Below are positions 1-11,482 of a stretch of 64,000 nucleotides of DNA, piece by piece; position 1 is the stretch's first letter, and every line of letters begins with the position of its first letter. The stretch lies in assembly GCA_030770425.1 (NCBI GenBank), contig JASJFT010000162.1:40535-104534 (forward strand). The letters run 5' to 3'. The notes beneath the pieces are model-generated. The model was not told the origin of the DNA, did not search any database, and saw only the letters and a list, made by a program, of their open reading frames with translations. This stretch comes from Darksidea phi (lineage: Eukaryota; Ascomycota; Dothideomycetes; Pleosporales; Lentitheciaceae). The position numbers were made by a program, and so were the translations under genes.

Positions 1-1424
1 GAGAGCTTGTACGGTCTGGACACGAGTACCTTCGCCAGCTTGCGGGTATGCCTTACAGGCAGGATACACATGACGCCTGTACCCTATTTATATGTTTGAG
101 TTATATGTCTGTCTATATGGTCTAGGTGCAGACGAACTTAGTCTAATAGTTAAATGTCTCTCCCTGTCCTCCCTGTCCAAGACCTGGCTAGTCGAATGTT
201 TTTGCAGGGTCAGTAGTATATTTGTTGTTTACTACTCGTATATGTATGAGAGACAAAGGTCAGTTGGAAGCTTACGGTGTGGCCATCCCAGGTGCCATAG
301 TTCATAATGTGGCGAACAAGTGCCGTGATTGGAGATTTGGAGCGACAGAGTGCCTTTAGCGATGAGATGATATTAGTTTTTTTTTTTGGGGAAACAGATG
401 TGCCCCCGGGAACTTTTGCACCCGTTCTCGGTTGGGGTGAAGGTCGCACTAACTGTTGCAATGGTCACGGCGGCGAATTTGCGTGCGCTCAACTGACGTA
501 GTGCAAATTGGCAATCCACCGTGGCCAACGTTCTCCAAAGTCAATGGTATCATCAGTTGGACGCAAATGCTCTACGCTTAGGAGCTACAAAGATAGACTA
601 AGTGTGCGCAAGGATCGAAAGTTGACAGCTAGGGAATGAATAGACAATAGAAGTTGAAAAAGGACTTGGAAACTCGTCGACTCGTATACATAAACCCTAA
701 ACTTTGTGCCATATTTCCTCCTCATTGTGCACGCAGGATTAGCGAAGATCCAAGTCACTGGCACGGTTCGCCTTTGATCGAACGTCGTCTGCGGTCCGTC
801 AATCTTCATCATCAAACCTTCATTCATGCTCGGCGGAATTTGTTACTCTTCGCCATAAATGACCTTGCTCCTATACGTGTCGATGCGGAAGTTGCGATTC
901 GCGTTGCCCTGCCCCACCCAGCGTTTGCGACAGCGATGCTATCGCTCCGGATAAATCTCTCGATTGTTTGTGCCAGCAGTGCTGCGACATGTCCACTACA
1001 TATGTGGCGAATGATTACTTATATGTCCCGATCGACCTGGATAGCCAATTAGAAAGATGTCAAAATGTGAAGGGAGCAGGTACGGTGGACTAGGGGCCGA
1101 GAGCGGCGGACATGGGGTGCGCTTGGTGGAATGGGACTTCTGCTGCATATGGAATCCGACCAAAAACTACTATTTAAAGATCTCAAGGAAATCTTTGATC
1201 TTACGTCATTGGCATAAGGTTCGATATCAAGCCTTTACCTGCGCGGTAGCGCTCGTTCCACCCCCACAAGTCGTCACACCAACAGCCTCTACTATTTGCC
1301 GCATTCGCTCTTGAAAAGTATCATCTCTATCAACTGCGCATTACCCTCTCTGAAGATCCTTTCGCGCTGCATTCCTCCCCAAGGTTTGCAATATACGCCA
1401 TCTATCTAGCCAACAAGCAGCACG
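1..1424. other. Left-edge intergenic DNA, no gene recognised
   Basis: Several short open frames occur on both strands, but none begins with a convincing ATG in good context, and none shows a recognisable domain or typical intron signals. The last few hundred bases before 1425 are pyrimidine-rich and probably carry the promoter and 5' leader of the gene starting there. A gene lying mostly to the left of the window cannot be excluded. Confidence 0.4.
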
Positions 1425-4400
1425 ATGCCCTCTCTCAAAGATCTCCACTGCTTCATTGAGCTACCGGGAACGAACAAAAAGTTGCAAGAATTCGAGACAT
1501 GCTACAGCGATGGCTGTGTGGAGACCTTCGTCGCGGTACCGAGCAATCCGCAACCGTTCGCGGTCCGTCTGAACTCAAGTAATTTCATCGCTCCCGGCCT
1601 GGCAATATATGTCTTCATTGACGGCGTCTACCAATGCAACCGAAACCGCCAGAATCTGAAATTTCGGAAGCCACCAGACCGGAAGGCTCTAGTCGACTTT
1701 TGTGTCCGCCAAAAGGAGGAGAAGCAGAAGGATGGCACCATGATCGCACGAGATTGGAGGTTCGAGAAGCTAAACATCGGTGAGCCGTACCCAGCTTTGC
1801 TAGGGCGCAACTACTCACTCCTAGCAGGGAATGCCAACGGAGCGCCTAACAATTGCTCTCCTAACGTATTAGAGAACATTGGCTGCATCGAAGTCGTTGT
1901 CCTACGCTGTGCAGGACCACGAAGTGCCAAAACTGCAATGCAAACTTCTAACAAGGCCAAAGCCAATAATATGAATATGGATGGCGCGAACGACGAGCCA
2001 AACCATCCTTTTGGACTTGATGGGCACTGGAGTAGCTTTAACGGGCCATATTACGATGATCGTGAATGGGGTCAACCGCGCGGACGGCCAGCTGCAGGGC
2101 ACGGCACTCCCGTCCAACCTGCAGCGAGCCACTATGGTCTTCCCCCTCCGCTCTCACCCCAGTCATACTTCGCGAAGGCTCAGCATAGCCATGACGAAAA
2201 TCGGCATGCCACACGATCAGGTCGTCAGCCAACACCAGCTCCCTCAACATACTGGCACTCTGGATCCGATGCTCGCACTAGAAACCCTCCACTACCCTTC
2301 CAGTACGGGAGCGGACCCATACCACATCGCACAAAAACAGGCTCCGTCGCCGCTCCGGCACAAAGCGCTACAGGAGGTCACGCCCAAGGCTTTGATCCGA
2401 ACATGCTTGATCAGTTGTTAACAAAGGCGGTCAAGCAAGGGGTTGCAGAGGTACAGCGTCAGGGCGGGTCTTTATTCGGGCAAAGCATGGCTCCAACACA
2501 AGCTTCTCACGAGCTTCCCGGGGCATGGCCATCTTCTCCATTCGGACCCAAAATACAGCCTGACTGTTCTGTCGTGGGCGCAGGAATACCTGCTGGGAAT
2601 AATAGCATGGTTTCAGAGTTCCAAGGCACTCGTTGGGGAGCGCAAACTGGTCCAACGAGAGCTGCAACCCACATTAGCTGGGGCCAGTCTGCAAAATCTG
2701 TGGCACCACCCGTGATACCCGGTGTTAACGGTTGGGACTCACCTCAAGACAACCTAGACTCGTGGGACTCAGATAGTACCTGGGAAACGAAGCGAGAGAA
2801 CGGCGGCTGGGGTGGCTCGTCTCATCAGCGACGACGCAGTGAGACTCGTACTGCCTTAGGCGATGCGACGTCGCGGGCAAAATCATCCACTATTCGGTCG
2901 GCTCGCTCAAGTTGCTGGAAAACTCCCAAGTCGCATCAGTCGGTGAAGTCTCGACCGCAAGAGTCAGCTTGGGAGTCCGAGATGGACAAGGATGGCTGGA
3001 CTTACGTCGACGCTCAATCCGACACAGATAGCTCATGGTCTTCGAACACCACTGTGCGACCTTCTTCGAGTATCTCGGCAGCGGCTCCACGGGCGACAGT
3101 GTCGCCTTGGAGTAGTGTCTCTCATAATGTGCGCCCACAGACCCCTAATGCGTGGGAAGAAGCACCCCCTACGCATGTTCCTCCACCACCGGGGTTCGAT
3201 CGAGAGGGAGCACCAGGACCATACTCTAACTGCGAGGCTCTCTTTCCTAAAATGACGCAGAGAGGCGTTCGAACCGCTGACTGGGGAGAACAATCCAGAA
3301 GCAGACGAGCTTCCTCCGCCCACACCAATCAATATTCGTGGGGTCATAATGGCAACCATCCTAGACCTAGAACGTCAAAAATCATTGGGACCGTCAACGA
3401 TGAATGGAGCGACCCCGAGGCTAACGGTCGGGCGGGACATACCAAAAGCAGTCACTGGGTAGAAGATCTGAATGACTGGGACAAGCATGAGAAGCCCAAG
3501 GATCATCATGCTTCTGAACGCGGGTGGGGCAACAAGGAGGACGGCTGGGACGCTTCTAGATGGGATCTCAGGGCTACGGCGAACGGTTGGAAGAACGATG
3601 ACAGCAAAGATGACGGAAACGAATGGAATGCCTTGACCACCTTCCCACAGAGAGGTTCCAACCCCCACAAATCTCGCCTATCTAAATATCGCCAGAACCA
3701 CACGCCCTCTACCGCAGCCGACGCCACTCCAAAGAAACACTGGCGATTCCCGCCCCCACCTTCCGATAAGCTGCACTCCAGCTCCATGATCCATGGAGCT
3801 ACTCTACCCGCCGAGCCGCTGTACAGGATCAGCAAAGACATCGCGGAGGAGAAGGGCATCGAGCACCAAGTCAGAGCGGGTAAGGGCATGAAATATGAAC
3901 ACTATGTAGGGCGACCAGAGTATATCGATCCGCTTGACAGGCCGGTGAGCGCACCCCATCGCCATCTTCCTTTTTCCTACATCCATACTGACTATATTGC
4001 GTACAGTACGCAGTCTTCCGCTTCAAATACCGCTCCCGCGCCATCCTAAAAAAGCTCCTCGACATACCCATCCCAGAAAAACCCGTCGTCCCCATCGAGC
4101 CCCTTCCACCTGTCACTCAGACCACGCCCCCAGCGACGAAAGACCAGCTCAGGAAACTCCCGCAAAACGCCCTCATCGACAGCCTTCTTGAACTGCAAAC
4201 GAAGCTTGCTGAGAAAGAGGCGAGGATGAGGGAGGGTAAGGAGACGAAGACGGAGGTCGTGGGTATGAGGAGGACGAAGGATTGGGTGGAGAGACATTCT
4301 AGGGACGCTAGTGTGAAGGGGAAGCGTGGTGGTGGGCCGAGGAGGAAGGGTATGCGGGAGAGGGAGATGCAAGGGGACGAAGGGGGTTGGGGAGGGAAGG

Positions 4401-4480
4401 GGTGGGGTGATGAGAAGGCTGATGGGGAGGGTTGGGGTGGTGGGAGTAGTGACGGTGGTGTGAGTGTGAGGTGGGGATGA
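1425..4480 (+). CDS. DUF7918-like, tryptophan/glycine-rich protein
   Basis: Two exons, 1425..3944 and 4007..4480, give 997 residues. The 62-nt intron starts GTGAGC and ends GTACAG with CTGAC upstream, and joins in phase 0. The N-terminal ~170 residues form a compact region resembling fungal DUF7918 (assignment from memory). The rest is low complexity: a Pro/Ser/Gln-rich stretch, then about 20 tryptophans in ~310 residues (roughly residues 430-740), each flanked by Gly, Asp, Glu, Asn or Ser. The second exon begins YAVFRFKYRSRAILKKL, a conserved-looking segment just after the splice, and ends in a basic region and a GW cluster (GGWGGKGWGD). Without the splice the protein would stop soon after residue 840 and lose this tail. 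Function is unknown. The spaced GW/WG pattern recalls Argonaute-binding platforms, but that is inference. Confidence 0.8.
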
Positions 4481-4804
4481 TGTGGTGGGATGCTGCTATA
4501 CTGGGAAGTATGAGGACGGAAAGACGGTAGCTGCAAAGTGAATGAGGCGGAAGATTCGAACGAGGATGTAGGCCTAAGGGTTTACGAAACTGTCTGGTGA
4601 TGCATTACCATCATCTAGTGAGAGTGGGTAAGTGCATAGTGATTTCTAAGAGAGTGAAGATATCTTTGAAATGACTATCTCTTTCCCATGCACGGGGCCT
4701 ACAATCTTTCTAGATAGCATATCCGAATGTTGTATCCAAGACCTTACACAGCGCTGAATGCATACCAATAGCATAGCCGAGAACACCTACTAGTGTACAA
4801 GCAC
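4481..4804. other. Convergent intergenic spacer
   Basis: This 324-bp spacer lies between two converging genes, so it should hold both 3' UTRs and polyadenylation sites. I see no other feature in it. Confidence 0.5.
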
Positions 4805-6263
4805 TTACACCTCCCTAAAAGCGACCTCCTCCGGTAGCCTAAAGCTTGCACAGAACATCCGCTTCTTCGGCGCTACGTCTCTCACATCATGTACCATCAA
4901 ATCCGGCATCTCGGGGGTGATCTCATGACCCAACTGCCTGCTAATCTCCTCGCATATGTTCTTTGTCTCGGCGATATTGTCATCACTCTTAGTATTGAAG
5001 CAGTGGACGTGGATCATGGGAAGCTGCGTGTCGGTATGCGGCGCAAAGAGCTTGCGGATCTCGGGGCCGGGCAGGTCGGGAATGCGCGTATATAGGCCGA
5101 TGAAGGAGGGGAGGAAGGTTATGGCGGAGGCGGGGAGGTTCATGACGTAGTGGGCAAAGATGTGCGGTTGTATCAGGGTTTTCAGGGGCTTGGGAGGTTC
5201 GGTAGGTTTCGGCTCGCTTCGTGAGGTCTTTCTTGGTTTTGGGTAGATTGGGATGGTGTGGTTTGCTTTGAGGAGTTCGGCGGTTGCGCTGCGGATGAAG
5301 TCGTGGCCGTCGGTGTTGAAGGGGCGGACGAAGTCGCCTACTTTATTCGTCTTGACGTTTTCAACGAGATATTTGTAGCTCTCTGGGTTGAGGTCATTGG
5401 CGTATACAAAGCATTTCTTCTTTCCTGCTGGTATGGTAAAGGGACCTACACCAGCCATGACGTCGCATATCGCGTCTCCCTCCTTGAACATGCCGCATAA
5501 CCGCTCGTGCTCAGTGTGCAGCCGTGTGTTCCAGTATACCTTCGCAAAGTCGAACTTGAATGTACAACCCTGCTCGTTAACCGTGACGTTCATATCGTCC
5601 GGGCCGTGCAGGACCTCGTATTGGAAGGTGCGGTATGCGTTCTCGGTGCCTACGTCGTCTAGTTTGTTGATGACGGTGTGGATCAAGGGGGTCTTGTCGA
5701 CAAGAACTTCCCCTATGATGTGTTTATATGGCAGGTATCGCTCACGGAGGTTAAGATGCGCGACATGACCGGTCTGTGTAAAGCCCGTGGGCAGCTCATC
5801 GTCGTTGATTTTCTCGGGCGGCGGGATGATGGCCGCTGTGACTTCAGCGTACGTAAAGTAGTCGTAGTCGAGGTGCAGCTGGTACGGAATGACGCCGATG
5901 GTGCCGTTCTGCTCGAGCTCTTGGAGTTTGGTGCTCCATGTGTTCCTATCTGCCTAGTGTTCAGACTCAGCATTTTTCGCTGTCGCGTGGGGGATGAGTC
6001 GTACCACTCGGAACTATCTCTGGTCGCAACAGCAGACACTTTCCGCCTTTCTGCGCACGTGCATGGTCGGGGTCCGGCCTGATGGGTGCTATGCGGTTCT
6101 TGAGTGCATCGTTGCTCTTGTCCAGCTCGTTGCGACAGCGCGAGATGTCCTTGGTGTTGAAGATGCGGGCGGCGGCGGTCGGAATAGTTTTTTGGAAGAA
6201 GGAACGGTCCAGCACCTTCATGGCGCGGTTGACGGGCGGGGCGAACATGTCTTGCGCCGACAT
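4805..6263 (-). CDS. TRM5: tRNA (guanine-37-N1)-methyltransferase Trm5
   Basis: Two exons, 6263..6005 and 5949..4805, give 467 residues, the usual length for Trm5. The 55-nt intron (GTACGA..GGCAG) joins in phase 1. Trm5 transfers a methyl group from S-adenosylmethionine to N1 of guanosine 37 next to the anticodon, which prevents +1 frameshifting. The N-terminus (MFAPPVNRAM..) is typical of eukaryotic Trm5. RLHTEHERL is a conserved substrate-side motif. DVMAGVGPFTIPAG (about residues 249-262) is the SAM-binding loop, followed by ANDLNPES, and NLPASA matches the catalytic NLP motif. I chose the ATG at 6263; the reading frame stays open slightly further upstream but only from a GTG. It diverges from the kinesin gene. 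Family members act in nucleus and mitochondria; I see no strong targeting peptide here. Confidence 0.93.
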
Positions 6264-6625
6264 GGAATGCACCTATAACGGCTGTTTATTTCTGGATGCA
6301 GGTAGACGTGGTGGGTGTTTCACATCAAAAGTTTCTTTTGACGGTGATGCGACAGGAACGGTTCCGAAAGCAGGGTCCCGCACGTGCCAACCCCTGCTCC
6401 ACCGCCAGGCCGGGGTTCACGGTCGCGTAATATGCAATCTCGAAAGTTGGCCAGCATCCGCGATTCAACAACAATCCCATCCGCCCGCCTCCTGAGCCCC
6501 GTACACCCTCCTCGGTATCCCCTCGACGTGCCATGAGGCCCCCCGAACCGAAAGCGTGTCCCTAATTGCTATTCCGCGCTGTCACGTACCCGTCCTCACC
6601 GTTCCAACCGAGTAACACCGGCACC
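6264..6625. promoter_or_regulatory. Divergent promoter region TRM5 / kinesin-3
   Basis: This 362-bp gap separates the start codons of two divergent housekeeping genes and must carry both promoters. The kinesin start lies in a good Kozak context (caccATGgc). I see no clear TATA box. Confidence 0.5.
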
Positions 6626-9600
6626 ATGGCGTCAGGAGGGGGGAACATCAAAGTGGTGGTGAGGTGCAGGCCGTTTAACGGCAGAGAAATCGATCGCAAG
6701 GCACAATGTATTGTCCGCATGGATGGCGACCAGACGACCCTCACGCCTCCTGCCGGCTTCGAGGTCAAAGGCAAGGCCGGCAAGGCCGCTCTCGACGGTG
6801 CCAAAACCTTCGCCTTCGACAAATCCTACTGGTCCTTTGACCGCGCTGCGCCAAACTATGCGGGCCAGGACAACCTACACGAAGACCTCGGAAAGCCGTT
6901 GCTCAAAAATGCTTTCGACGGCTACAACAATTGTATCTTCGCATACGGCCAGACGGGTTCGGGAAAATCGTACTCGATGATGGGGTATGGGCAGGAGTAT
7001 GGTATCATTCCAAAGATTTGCCAGGACATGTTCGAGAAGATTGCCGAGATGCAGGCGGACAAGAACTTGAGCTGTACCGTGGAAGTATCGTATCTAGAAA
7101 TCTACAACGAGCGTGTACGCGATCTCCTGAATCCGTCCACAAAGGGGAACTTGAGAGTGCGAGAGCATCCGTCAACGGGTCCGTACGTCGAGGATTTGGC
7201 CAAGCTGGTGGTGCGCTCCTTTTCCGAGATCGAGCATTTGATGGACGAGGGAAACAAGGCCCGTACCGTTGCCGCGACCAACATGAACGAAACATCCTCT
7301 CGATCGCACGCCGTCTTCACCCTGACCCTCACCCAAAAGCGCCACGACGTCGAGACCAGCATGAGTGGGGAGAAGGTAGCCAAGATCAGTCTAGTGGATT
7401 TGGCGGGTTCAGAAAGGGCTACGTCTACAGGAGCCACAGGTGCGCGGTTGAAGGAAGGTGCCGAGATCAATAGATCGCTATCTACTCTTGGTCGTGTCAT
7501 TGCCGCGCTCGCGGATCTATCCAGCGGAAAGAAGAAGACCCAAGTGCCATATCGAGATTCCATCTTGACATGGCTGTTGAAAGACTCGCTGGGAGGCAAC
7601 AGTTTGACTGCTATGATTGCCGCCATCTCGCCAGCCGACATCAATTTCGAAGAGACGCTATCAACCCTGCGCTATGCCGACTCTGCCAAGCGCATCAAGA
7701 ACCATGCTGTGGTCAACGAGGACCCGAACGCGCGCATGATCAGAGAGCTGAAAGAAGAACTGGCCCAGCTCCGCTCCAAGCTCAGTGGTGGAGGTTCACC
7801 GGGTATGATGGAAGAGCAGTACGCCCCGGATACGCCATTAGAGAAGCAGATCGTGTCGATCGCACAACCGGACGGCACGGTGAAGAAAGTGTCGAAAGCC
7901 GAGATCGTGGAACAGCTCAATCAATCCGAGAAGCTGTACGCCGATCTGAACCAAACATGGGAAGAAAAGTTACAAAAGACGGAAGAAATTCAGAAGGAGC
8001 GTGAGGCAGCTTTGGAAGAATTGGGCATCACCATTGAAAAGGGCTCCGTTGGCTTGTCGACACCTAAGAAGATGCCGCATTTGGTCAATCTGAGCGACGA
8101 CCCGCTTCTCGCAGAGTGTCTAGTATACAATCTGAAGCCTGGAACGACCACCATTGGCAATGTCGATAGCGAAGGCCAGACAGCGGACATACGACTTACT
8201 GGTTCGCAAATCATGCACGAACACTGCACATTTGAAAACGTTGATGGCGCGGTAACCGTCATTCCCAAGGAGAACGCTGGGGTCATGGTCAACGGCATCC
8301 GTATAGACAAGCCCAAGCGATTGAGGAGTGGCTTCCGCATCATCCTAGGCGACTTCCACATTTTCCGCTTCAACAATCCGCAAGAGGCACGAGCAGAACG
8401 TGCGGAAGTTGTGGGCACCAGTCTACTTCGCCATTCAATTGCAGCGAGCCAGCTCAACTCCCCTTCGCCGCGACCCGGGCACGACAGATCCTACAGCACC
8501 GTCAGTGTGACCAATTCCGACTTCGATTCCGACAGTCCACGTGCTGCTTCCCCTGCCTTCTTCAATCGTGGTCGAGATTCTGATTGGTCCTTTGCTCGGA
8601 GAGAAGCCGTAACTGCGCTTTTGGGTTCCGATCAAAAGCTGGCTTCGTTATCTGACGAAGAATTTGATAATATTTTTGAGGACCTACAGAAACTGCGTGC
8701 TACGCGAAAGGCACGACCGGAAAGCCGGATATACGAGACCGAAGAAGATATGGATTCTGTGAGCTCGTATCCCGTCCGCGAAAAGTATGCCTCCAATGGG
8801 ACTCTCGACAATTTCTCATTGGATACTGCTTTAACCATGCCTTCAACCCCTCAGCCGGGCGAGGAGGATGACAACTTACGGCAGGTCCGGGAAGGCATGC
8901 AAGAGTCATTGGAACAACAAAAGGAACATTACCGTGCGAAACTGAGGTCCGCCGAGGAAGGGGATGTCGAGGTTGAAGACATCAGGGCTGAGAAAGAGAA
9001 GATGGAAGAAAACCTCCGAAAGGCAAAAGAGGAGATGCAGAAGCAGCTTCAAGAGCAGAAGGAAGCGTTTCATCGCCAATTGAAGGAGCTTGGGCATGAC
9101 CCACCACCAGAGCCGGAGGCCAACGGAGAAGTGTCAACAGGGCCCACTGAGAAGCAGCTCGAGCTGGCAAAGGGCGTTTTCCGACTTTGGCGACAGCGTA
9201 AATACGTCACCATGGCAGAAACGGTGCTGCAAAATGCGGCTACGTTGAAGGAAGCGCAAGTCATGAGCCAGCAGATGGACAAGCACGTCGTGTTCCAGTT
9301 TTGCATCGTCGATGTTGGCCACAACGTCCCCTCTTCGTATGACCTCGTTCTCAATGGTATCCCGGGAGAAGATGATGACTTTCTCGAAAGTACGCCAAAG
9401 CCCTGCGTCGGTGTGCGCGTGATTGACTTCAAGAACGAAGTTGTTCATCTCTGGTCGTTGCAAAAGCTCCGATTCCGCGTGCGCATGATGCACCAGGTGC
9501 ACCAGTACATGGACCGGCCCGAGTATCTGCAGCATTTCAGTTTGGAGAATCCGTTCAATGAGCCATGCATGCCCGAATTTTCACGTATCGGAGACGTTGA

Positions 9601-11482
9601 CGTTCCACTAGCTGCTGTGTTTGAATCAAGGGTACAAGACTTCTCTCTGGACGTTATATCGCCCTATACCGCGAACGTAGTTGGTATTATTCGGCTTGCA
9701 TTAGAGCCTTCATCCGCAGAAGCACCGTCGACCACGTTGAAATTCAATGTAGTGATGCACGATCTTATAGGATTCCCAGAAAGAGAGGGTACCCAGGTGC
9801 ATGCCCAACTTTTCGTTCCTGGCATCTCGGATGAAAGTGGTGCGACTACCACGCAGATGATCAAAGACTTTGATGAGGGACCGGTGCGCTTTGAGAGTGT
9901 GCATAGCATGAGCCTTCCATACCCTAGTCCGCGGACGACCTTTCTACGAGTGTCCATCTTCGCAAAAGTCACATCAACGCATCTTGACAAACTGCTAAGC
10001 TGGGACGACATGCGAGATTCAGCGCCGAAGCCCCAGCAGAAACGACGCAAAGCGCGTCTACCGGAGTCAGAGTTCTACACTGAAGACACGCACGATATTT
10101 TTTCACGAATCCAAGTTCAAGAGCTGTCCGAAGACGGCACCTACCAACCGGTTGAGGTTGTTCAGAGCAGCGTCATGGACGCTGGCGTATATCAACTGCA
10201 TCAAGGTCTCCAACGCCGGGTCGTCGTCAACCTGACACATACCTGTGGTGAGACGTTGCAATGGCAAGACGTGACCTCTATGCGTGTCGGGCGCATCCGC
10301 CTCATCGACGGCTCCGGCAAATCTCTCGGACTCGACAGCAGTCCCGTACGAGAGGTTCCTGTCAAGCTCGTTTCCGCACCTGTCGTAAAGTCCAACGCGG
10401 ACGGTACCACCAACGTAACTTTCATTGGCCAGTGGGACTCCTCTGTGCATAATTCGCTCCTCCTTGACCGCGCCACACCCGAAAAGTACCGCGTACAAGC
10501 CTCCCTTCTCTTCAACGTAACATCCATCAAACTTGCCGAACCCATGGTCTTTTCCCTCGATATATCCCTCCACATACGCTCACGCACATACATCCGGCAA
10601 ACCTCGCTATTCAACTTCTCGAGCTTCTTCACGCCCCAACGCGTTATACATTCTACGGTCGGCATCTTCAGCGTCGCTATCCGGCCAACGAGCGTAAAAC
10701 GAGCGACCGATCTGTGGAGAATGAACACACGGCACGACTACATTAAGGGCGAAGAGAACTTGAGCGGCTGGACACCTCGTGGCGTGTCGCTGATTCGAGA
10801 CTATCTATCTCTACAGAAGCGACGGCAGCGCATTAGCGAAATAGAAACAGCACGTTCTGTCCTATCATCGCGTGCTCTAACGACATTCCCGTCTACCGCC
10901 TTTACAGGCAACTTCGACGACAGACAGAAGGAGCTTCTCACGCGCATGATCGACCTTTGGAAAACGAAGAAAGCACCGGCAGAAATTATACTCAACCCTA
11001 CAAATCTCGAGCCCCCAACCAACGGTGCTGCCTTTGCTCCTCAACCACCCTCGCCCTCACCAGACCGATCACGCTCATTACCATCACTTGTCGCCACCGT
11101 CCGTTTCGTTCCCAAGAACCCCGACCTACTCAAGTCTTCATACCTCCTCACCCCGGACCCCACAAATACACGCTGGATACGGCGTTTCGTCGAACTTCGC
11201 AAGCCATATTTGCATATATACTCCGCCGAAGGCGACGAGCTCAATGCAATCAACTTGACCAACGCACGCGTAGACCACTCGCCACAGATTGCGCGATTGC
11301 TCACAAGTGCGAGTGCCAATGGTGCTGCCGGAGGAGGCATCGGGGACACAGTGTGGGCCGTCTTCGCGCGCTCAAACACATATATCTTCCGCGCCCGCTC
11401 CGAGCGTGAGAAAATAGAATGGATCCTGCGCATCGATCAGTCGTATTTCAGTTCGAGCGGGAGCGATACGCCGGATGACTGA
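6626..11482 (+). CDS. uncA: Kinesin-3 motor (KIF1/UNC-104/UncA type)
   Basis: A single uninterrupted frame of 1,618 residues from the ATG at 6626, the expected length for fungal kinesin-3. The motor domain fills roughly residues 5-370: P-loop GQTGSGKS (108-115), switch I around NETSSRSHAVF and switch II DLAGSE. A short coiled coil follows. An FHA domain lies near residues 500-600 (TTIGNVDSEG, then an H-x-H region and VMVNGIRI). More coiled coil lies around 790-850, then the KIF1B-like and DUF3694-type middle region. A C-terminal PH domain covers about residues 1,496-1,610 (RRFVELRKPYLHIY .. EREKIEWILRID) and would bind phosphoinositide on cargo membranes. Family members move vesicles and early endosomes toward microtubule plus ends in hyphae. 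The lack of introns over 4.8 kb is unremarkable. Confidence 0.95.
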   Translation: MASGGGNIKVVVRCRPFNGREIDRKAQCIVRMDGDQTTLTPPAGFEVKGKAGKAALDGAKTFAFDKSYWSFDRAAPNYAGQDNLHEDLGKPLLKNAFDGYNNCIFAYGQTGSGKSYSMMGYGQEYGIIPKICQDMFEKIAEMQADKNLSCTVEVSYLEIYNERVRDLLNPSTKGNLRVREHPSTGPYVEDLAKLVVRSFSEIEHLMDEGNKARTVAATNMNETSSRSHAVFTLTLTQKRHDVETSMSGEKVAKISLVDLAGSERATSTGATGARLKEGAEINRSLSTLGRVIAALADLSSGKKKTQVPYRDSILTWLLKDSLGGNSLTAMIAAISPADINFEETLSTLRYADSAKRIKNHAVVNEDPNARMIRELKEELAQLRSKLSGGGSPGMMEEQYAPDTPLEKQIVSIAQPDGTVKKVSKAEIVEQLNQSEKLYADLNQTWEEKLQKTEEIQKEREAALEELGITIEKGSVGLSTPKKMPHLVNLSDDPLLAECLVYNLKPGTTTIGNVDSEGQTADIRLTGSQIMHEHCTFENVDGAVTVIPKENAGVMVNGIRIDKPKRLRSGFRIILGDFHIFRFNNPQEARAERAEVVGTSLLRHSIAASQLNSPSPRPGHDRSYSTVSVTNSDFDSDSPRAASPAFFNRGRDSDWSFARREAVTALLGSDQKLASLSDEEFDNIFEDLQKLRATRKARPESRIYETEEDMDSVSSYPVREKYASNGTLDNFSLDTALTMPSTPQPGEEDDNLRQVREGMQESLEQQKEHYRAKLRSAEEGDVEVEDIRAEKEKMEENLRKAKEEMQKQLQEQKEAFHRQLKELGHDPPPEPEANGEVSTGPTEKQLELAKGVFRLWRQRKYVTMAETVLQNAATLKEAQVMSQQMDKHVVFQFCIVDVGHNVPSSYDLVLNGIPGEDDDFLESTPKPCVGVRVIDFKNEVVHLWSLQKLRFRVRMMHQVHQYMDRPEYLQHFSLENPFNEPCMPEFSRIGDVDVPLAAVFESRVQDFSLDVISPYTANVVGIIRLALEPSSAEAPSTTLKFNVVMHDLIGFPEREGTQVHAQLFVPGISDESGATTTQMIKDFDEGPVRFESVHSMSLPYPSPRTTFLRVSIFAKVTSTHLDKLLSWDDMRDSAPKPQQKRRKARLPESEFYTEDTHDIFSRIQVQELSEDGTYQPVEVVQSSVMDAGVYQLHQGLQRRVVVNLTHTCGETLQWQDVTSMRVGRIRLIDGSGKSLGLDSSPVREVPVKLVSAPVVKSNADGTTNVTFIGQWDSSVHNSLLLDRATPEKYRVQASLLFNVTSIKLAEPMVFSLDISLHIRSRTYIRQTSLFNFSSFFTPQRVIHSTVGIFSVAIRPTSVKRATDLWRMNTRHDYIKGEENLSGWTPRGVSLIRDYLSLQKRRQRISEIETARSVLSSRALTTFPSTAFTGNFDDRQKELLTRMIDLWKTKKAPAEIILNPTNLEPPTNGAAFAPQPPSPSPDRSRSLPSLVATVRFVPKNPDLLKSSYLLTPDPTNTRWIRRFVELRKPYLHIYSAEGDELNAINLTNARVDHSPQIARLLTSASANGAAGGGIGDTVWAVFARSNTYIFRARSEREKIEWILRIDQSYFSSSGSDTPDD

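Noticed and set aside
2890..3668. Overlapping minus-strand frames inside the tryptophan-rich gene
   Set aside because: They are shadows of the real + strand frame; composition is arbitrary and there are no splice signals or domains.
4046..4536. Pro/Ser-rich minus-strand frames at the end of the first gene
   Set aside because: They are antisense to exon 2 of the DUF7918-like gene, whose frame is supported by a proper splice.
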